Assembly: GCA_023384415.1 (NCBI GenBank)
Contig: JAHDWJ010000001.1
Span: 1 to 64,000 of the forward strand
Length of the DNA: 64,000 bases
Direction: 5' to 3'
Origin: Anaerolineae bacterium
GTDB lineage: Bacteria > Chloroflexota > Anaerolineae > Promineifilales > Promineifilaceae
The stretch's first letter is position 1, and each line of letters begins with the position of its first letter. Below are positions 61,580 through 64,000 of this stretch, piece after piece. Under the pieces are notes generated by a model. That model saw only the letters and a program-made list of their open reading frames with translations. It had not been told where the DNA came from and did no database searches. Position numbers and translations under genes: made by a program.

Positions 61580-62361
61580 CCCAACCCAGCCAAAATGGCC
61601 GCTATGCCATCGAAGCCAACAACATGAGCATCTATTACGGCTCCTTCCGGGCCGTCAAAAATATTTCCCTCAAATTCCCTACCCACCAGATTACCGCCCT
61701 CATCGGCCCTTCTGGCTGTGGCAAAAGTACCGTTATTCGCTCCTTCAACCGGATGAACGATCTGGTCGCCACCGCCCGCACCGAAGGGGAAGTGTTGTAT
61801 CAAGGCCACAACATTTACGACAGCCGGGTAGACCCGGTAGAAGTACGCCGCCGCATCGGCATGGTATTCCAAAAACCCAACCCGTTCCCCAAAACCATCT
61901 ACGAGAACGTGGCCTGGGGGGCCCGCATCAATGGATACAAAGGGGATATGGACGGTCTGGTAGAAGGGGCTTTGCGTCAGGCTGCCTTGTGGGATGAAGT
62001 CAAAGACAAGCTCAACCAGAGCGGCTTCTCCCTTTCTGGGGGGCAGCAGCAGCGGTTGTGTATCGCCCGTACCATCGCCGTCAAACCAGAGATTATCCTC
62101 ATGGATGAGCCGACCTCAGCCCTGGACCCCATCGCCACCTTACGCATCGAAGAGTTGATCCAGGAGCTCAAGAAAAATTACACCATCATCATCGTCACCC
62201 ACAACATGCAGCAAGCGGCGCGGGCTTCTGATTACACCGCCTTTTTCAACATGGACACCGACCGGGCTGGCTATCTGGTAGAGTACGATCAAACCAATGA
62301 TCTGTTCACCAATCCTAAAAACGAGATGACCGAGCAATATATCACCGGGCGGTTTGGTTAA
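61576..62361 (+). CDS. pstB: PstB phosphate ABC transporter ATPase
   Basis: 261 residues from the ATG at 61576, which has AGGAGG five bases upstream and overlaps the pstA stop. Walker A is GPSGCGKST, the signature is [16 protein letters not shown], Walker B is [13 protein letters not shown] and the switch is IVTHNMQQA. It powers uptake through PstC and PstA. Unlike most genes in the window it lacks the GCGGCCGC octamer. Confidence 0.95.
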   Translation: MTQPSQNGRYAIEANNMSIYYGSFRAVKNISLKFPTHQITALIGPSGCGKSTVIRSFNRMNDLVATARTEGEVLYQGHNIYDSRVDPVEVRRRIGMVFQKPNPFPKTIYENVAWGARINGYKGDMDGLVEGALRQAALWDEVKDKLNQSGFSLSGGQQQRLCIARTIAVKPEIILMDEPTSALDPIATLRIEELIQELKKNYTIIIVTHNMQQAARASDYTAFFNMDTDRAGYLVEYDQTNDLFTNPKNEMTEQYITGRFG

Positions 62362-62391
62362 AGCAGGATGATCATGAATGAAAATTTGGAG

Positions 62392-62430
62392 CGCGATTTT
62401 CTAAATCGCGTATCGAACTGGAAGTTCGAT
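62392..62430. repeat. Double hairpin between pstB and phoU
   Basis: CGCGATTT-TCT-AAATCGCG (62392-62410) and ATCGAACT-GGA-AGTTCGAT (62412-62430), two perfect 8-bp hairpins. It looks like an intergenic REP-type unit and could set the pstB/phoU ratio. Confidence 0.7.
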
Positions 62431-62449
62431 TTACGAAGGAGCTAACCTG

Positions 62450-63133
62450 ATGCGGGCAACATTTGAACGTGAACTATTACAACAACAAGAGCAACTGCTG
62501 GCAATGGGCAGTGTAGTAGCAGAAAATTTGACCAAAGCGGTGACGGTTTTGCTGCAAGCGAACCATGCCCAGGCCCGGCAGTTGATCCAGATGGATGAGT
62601 GGGTCAATGAGCAGCGGATCAACATTTTGATGGGCTGCCTGGCGATTATTGCTACCCAACAACCAACGGGCCGGGATATGCGTTTTCTGGCGGCGATTAT
62701 GGAAATCGCAGGGGAATTGGAGCGTATTCATGATTATGTGAAAGGAATTGGCCGGATTAGTTTGATCGTCGGGACCAGACGGCTGCCCGATTTTCTAACT
62801 TATATTTTGCCCCAAATGGCCGAAAAATCGGCCGATATGCTGGAGCGGACGATGGATGCGTTTGTGCGCCGAGACGGTGCCCTGGCCCGGACGATTCCCC
62901 AAGAAGATGATTTTGTGGATGATCTGTTCAAACAGTCCCACCGGGATTTTGCCACTTTTATCATGGCTGATCCAGAGCAAATTGAGTGGGCCAACTATTT
63001 GCAATGGGCTACCCACAACCTGGAACGGTCAGCGGACCGGGTGACCAATGTGTGTGAATGGGTGGTTTATCTGGTAACCGGTGAATATAAGGAGATGGAT
63101 GCGGAAACGTCGCTGGAAGCGCTGCCCGCGTGA
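62450..63133 (+). CDS. phoU: PhoU phosphate-signalling regulator
   Basis: 227 residues, the usual length. Two PhoU-type three-helix repeats are visible; the family pattern EELERIHDYVKG and MDEWVNEQRINI fits the metal-binding E/DxxxD loops. PhoU links PstB to PhoR and turns off the regulon when phosphate is plentiful. AAGGAG precedes the ATG. It is the last gene of the pst cluster. Confidence 0.93.
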   Translation: MRATFERELLQQQEQLLAMGSVVAENLTKAVTVLLQANHAQARQLIQMDEWVNEQRINILMGCLAIIATQQPTGRDMRFLAAIMEIAGELERIHDYVKGIGRISLIVGTRRLPDFLTYILPQMAEKSADMLERTMDAFVRRDGALARTIPQEDDFVDDLFKQSHRDFATFIMADPEQIEWANYLQWATHNLERSADRVTNVCEWVVYLVTGEYKEMDAETSLEALPA

Positions 63134-63208
63134 AAAGAGTGTGTAGGGTAATTTGGTCAAAGTGCCCTATATGGGAAAAACTGAAAAACGCCAAAGCCTG
63201 GAATCCGT

Positions 63209-63214
63209 TATAAT
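63209..63214 (+). promoter_or_regulatory. Candidate -10 box for the second toxin-antitoxin pair
   Basis: TATAAT lies 25 bp before the GTG of the BrnT-like gene. I see no good -35 at 16-18 bp. Confidence 0.4.
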
Positions 63215-63239
63215 ACTGAGTACAGGCTGAGGTGACGTG

Positions 63240-63524
63240 GTGATAATCAAACAAATTCGTTGGCTGCCTGATGTCATTGAAAAATTAGAAGTCAAGCATG
63301 GTGTTGATCTGGAACAAGTTGAACAGATTTTTGTCAATAAGCCCCTTTTTAGACGTGGGTCAAGAGGAACCCGTCAGGGTGAACACATTTATTAGGCTTA
63401 TGGCCAGGCAGATGATGGTCGTTATTTGTTTGCGGTATTTATCTACAAATTAGATCGATCTGCCCTTGTTCTAAGTGCCCGTGACATGGAAGGCGACGAG
63501 AGGCAATTCTACCTGCGGAGATGA
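63240..63524 (+). pseudogene. BrnT-family toxin gene with in-frame amber stop
   Basis: A 95-codon frame from a GTG after GAGGTGAC. The start IIKQIRWLPDVIEKLEVKHGVDLEQVEQIF and the end ALVLSARDMEGDERQFYLRR match BrnT/RelE-like toxins, with RYLFAVFIYK between. A TAG (63393-63395) interrupts the frame at codon 52; both sides otherwise look normal. The stop at 63522 is five bases before the antitoxin ATG. Likely inactive, unless the stop is misread. Confidence 0.8.
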
Positions 63525-63528
63525 TCCA

Positions 63529-63933
63529 ATGAGTAAATTACCCGAATTCAAAACGATTGCCGAGGAAGTGGCTTTCTGGGAAAGCCATAGTACGGCTGAC
63601 TATTGGGATGAATCCGAAATAGTCCATTTTGATGTAGACGTTTATCACAATTTGCTTGGAGATGATCCCACCATTCTATTAGAAAAATCCGACTATTGCC
63701 CCCGTTGTCAACAATCCCTTGTACATGTCAGCCTGGAATATTTGACCCAAAACCATGGCCATCTTGTTTCTGTCCGAGATGTGCCAGCCTATCAATGTGA
63801 CAAAGGGCATATTTATATGATGGCTGAAACATTTGACCTGCTGCTGGATTTATTAGAGAAGGAAAATCAACAACGAATTATTCCTGTTGAGATATTACAT
63901 GTCCCAGTCTTTCACTTGCAACAGTCATTCTAA
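63529..63933 (+). CDS. CopG-like antitoxin fused to a zinc finger
   Basis: 134 residues from the ATG at 63529, which has GGAG at moderate spacing. The start LPEFKTIAEEVAFWESH-TADYWDE is the BrnA/CopG-type antitoxin N-terminus that pairs with BrnT toxins. The C-terminal part has a YgiT/MqsA-like zinc finger (CPRC and later CDKGH). An antitoxin with an added zinc finger is uncommon. It survives although its toxin gene is broken. Confidence 0.75.
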   Translation: MSKLPEFKTIAEEVAFWESHSTADYWDESEIVHFDVDVYHNLLGDDPTILLEKSDYCPRCQQSLVHVSLEYLTQNHGHLVSVRDVPAYQCDKGHIYMMAETFDLLLDLLEKENQQRIIPVEILHVPVFHLQQSF

Positions 63934-64000
63934 ATCCAGGCACGGTTCACCATTTTTCTGACGACAATTTTATACCTTTTAACGGAAGGGGACGGATTGC
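63934..64000. other. Intergenic end of window
   Basis: No gene or structure seen. Confidence 0.4.

Overview
The window looks like a chromosomal segment of a moderately GC-rich, non-pathogenic-type environmental bacterium, most likely a Chloroflexota member of the Anaerolineae kind. This is inference, not a database match. It rests on Thr/Pro- and Val/Glu-rich lipoprotein linkers, a branched-chain-type uptake cluster with acyl-CoA ligases and an F420-type luciferase-like oxidoreductase, a geranylgeranyl-reductase-family flavoprotein, a bacterial type-A RNase P RNA, and dense intergenic repeats. The most striking global property is the palindrome GCGGCCGC, which I counted by eye about 120 times, roughly one per 530 bp and nearly always inside genes.

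Layout. 1-7.5 kb (mostly minus strand): lipoprotein metallopeptidase, AlkD-type DNA glycosylase, sulfotransferase and a class A penicillin-binding protein. 7.8-18.4 kb (plus): livG, acyl-CoA synthetase, livH, livM, binding protein, livF, PaaK-like ligase, F420-type oxidoreductase and Nudix hydrolase, which reads as an import-and-activate module for carboxylic or amino acids. 18.4-25.8 kb: CorA with an unknown partner, a SAP-domain protein, YugP-type protease, oligoendopeptidase F, OsmC, DUF427, a zinc anti-sigma-like protein and an ECF sigma factor. 25.9-29.1 kb: a GT39-type membrane glycosyltransferase, then a fossil toxin-antitoxin pair whose antitoxin is split by a 95-bp MITE with a 5-bp target duplication; a second 103-bp MITE-like element with 8-bp flanking repeats follows. 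29.2-38.9 kb (minus): wecB, proS with a structured attenuator-like leader, a Cys-rich protein with an LQRxxGN motif, rsmE, Xaa-Pro peptidase, a LutA-like protein, HAD phosphatase, flavoprotein and low-MW phosphatase. 39.2-39.6 kb: rnpB. 39.7-51.6 kb: hydrolase, membrane proteins, CapA-like lipoprotein, DUF4397 protein, BaiN-type flavoprotein, a histidine kinase and a spermidine-synthase-like membrane protein. 51.8-53.2 kb: a GlmU-type uridylyltransferase fused to a cytidine deaminase. 53.3-63.1 kb: phoB, phoR, pstS, pstC, pstA, pstB and phoU. 63.2-63.9 kb: a second decayed toxin gene followed by a zinc-finger antitoxin.

The phosphate locus is the best candidate for an undescribed system. A sensor kinase and regulator precede three TTWAMW hexamers at exact 22-bp spacing. 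These lead into a PstS lipoprotein made of two tandem binding domains whose DNA is identical over about 805 bp. PstA carries a third phosphate-binding domain, in circularly permuted order, inserted between its first membrane segment and its permease core. Together the transporter would carry three phosphate-binding domains, one of them built into the channel subunit. Other gene-level oddities are the GlmU-deaminase fusion, the PaaK-like protein with a degenerate nucleotide loop, and a LutA-like protein without LutB or LutC.

Intergenic DNA is rich in short repeat families. Several form hairpins between convergent genes and probably serve as bidirectional terminators. I saw no tRNA gene, no CRISPR array, no intact insertion sequence and no prophage.
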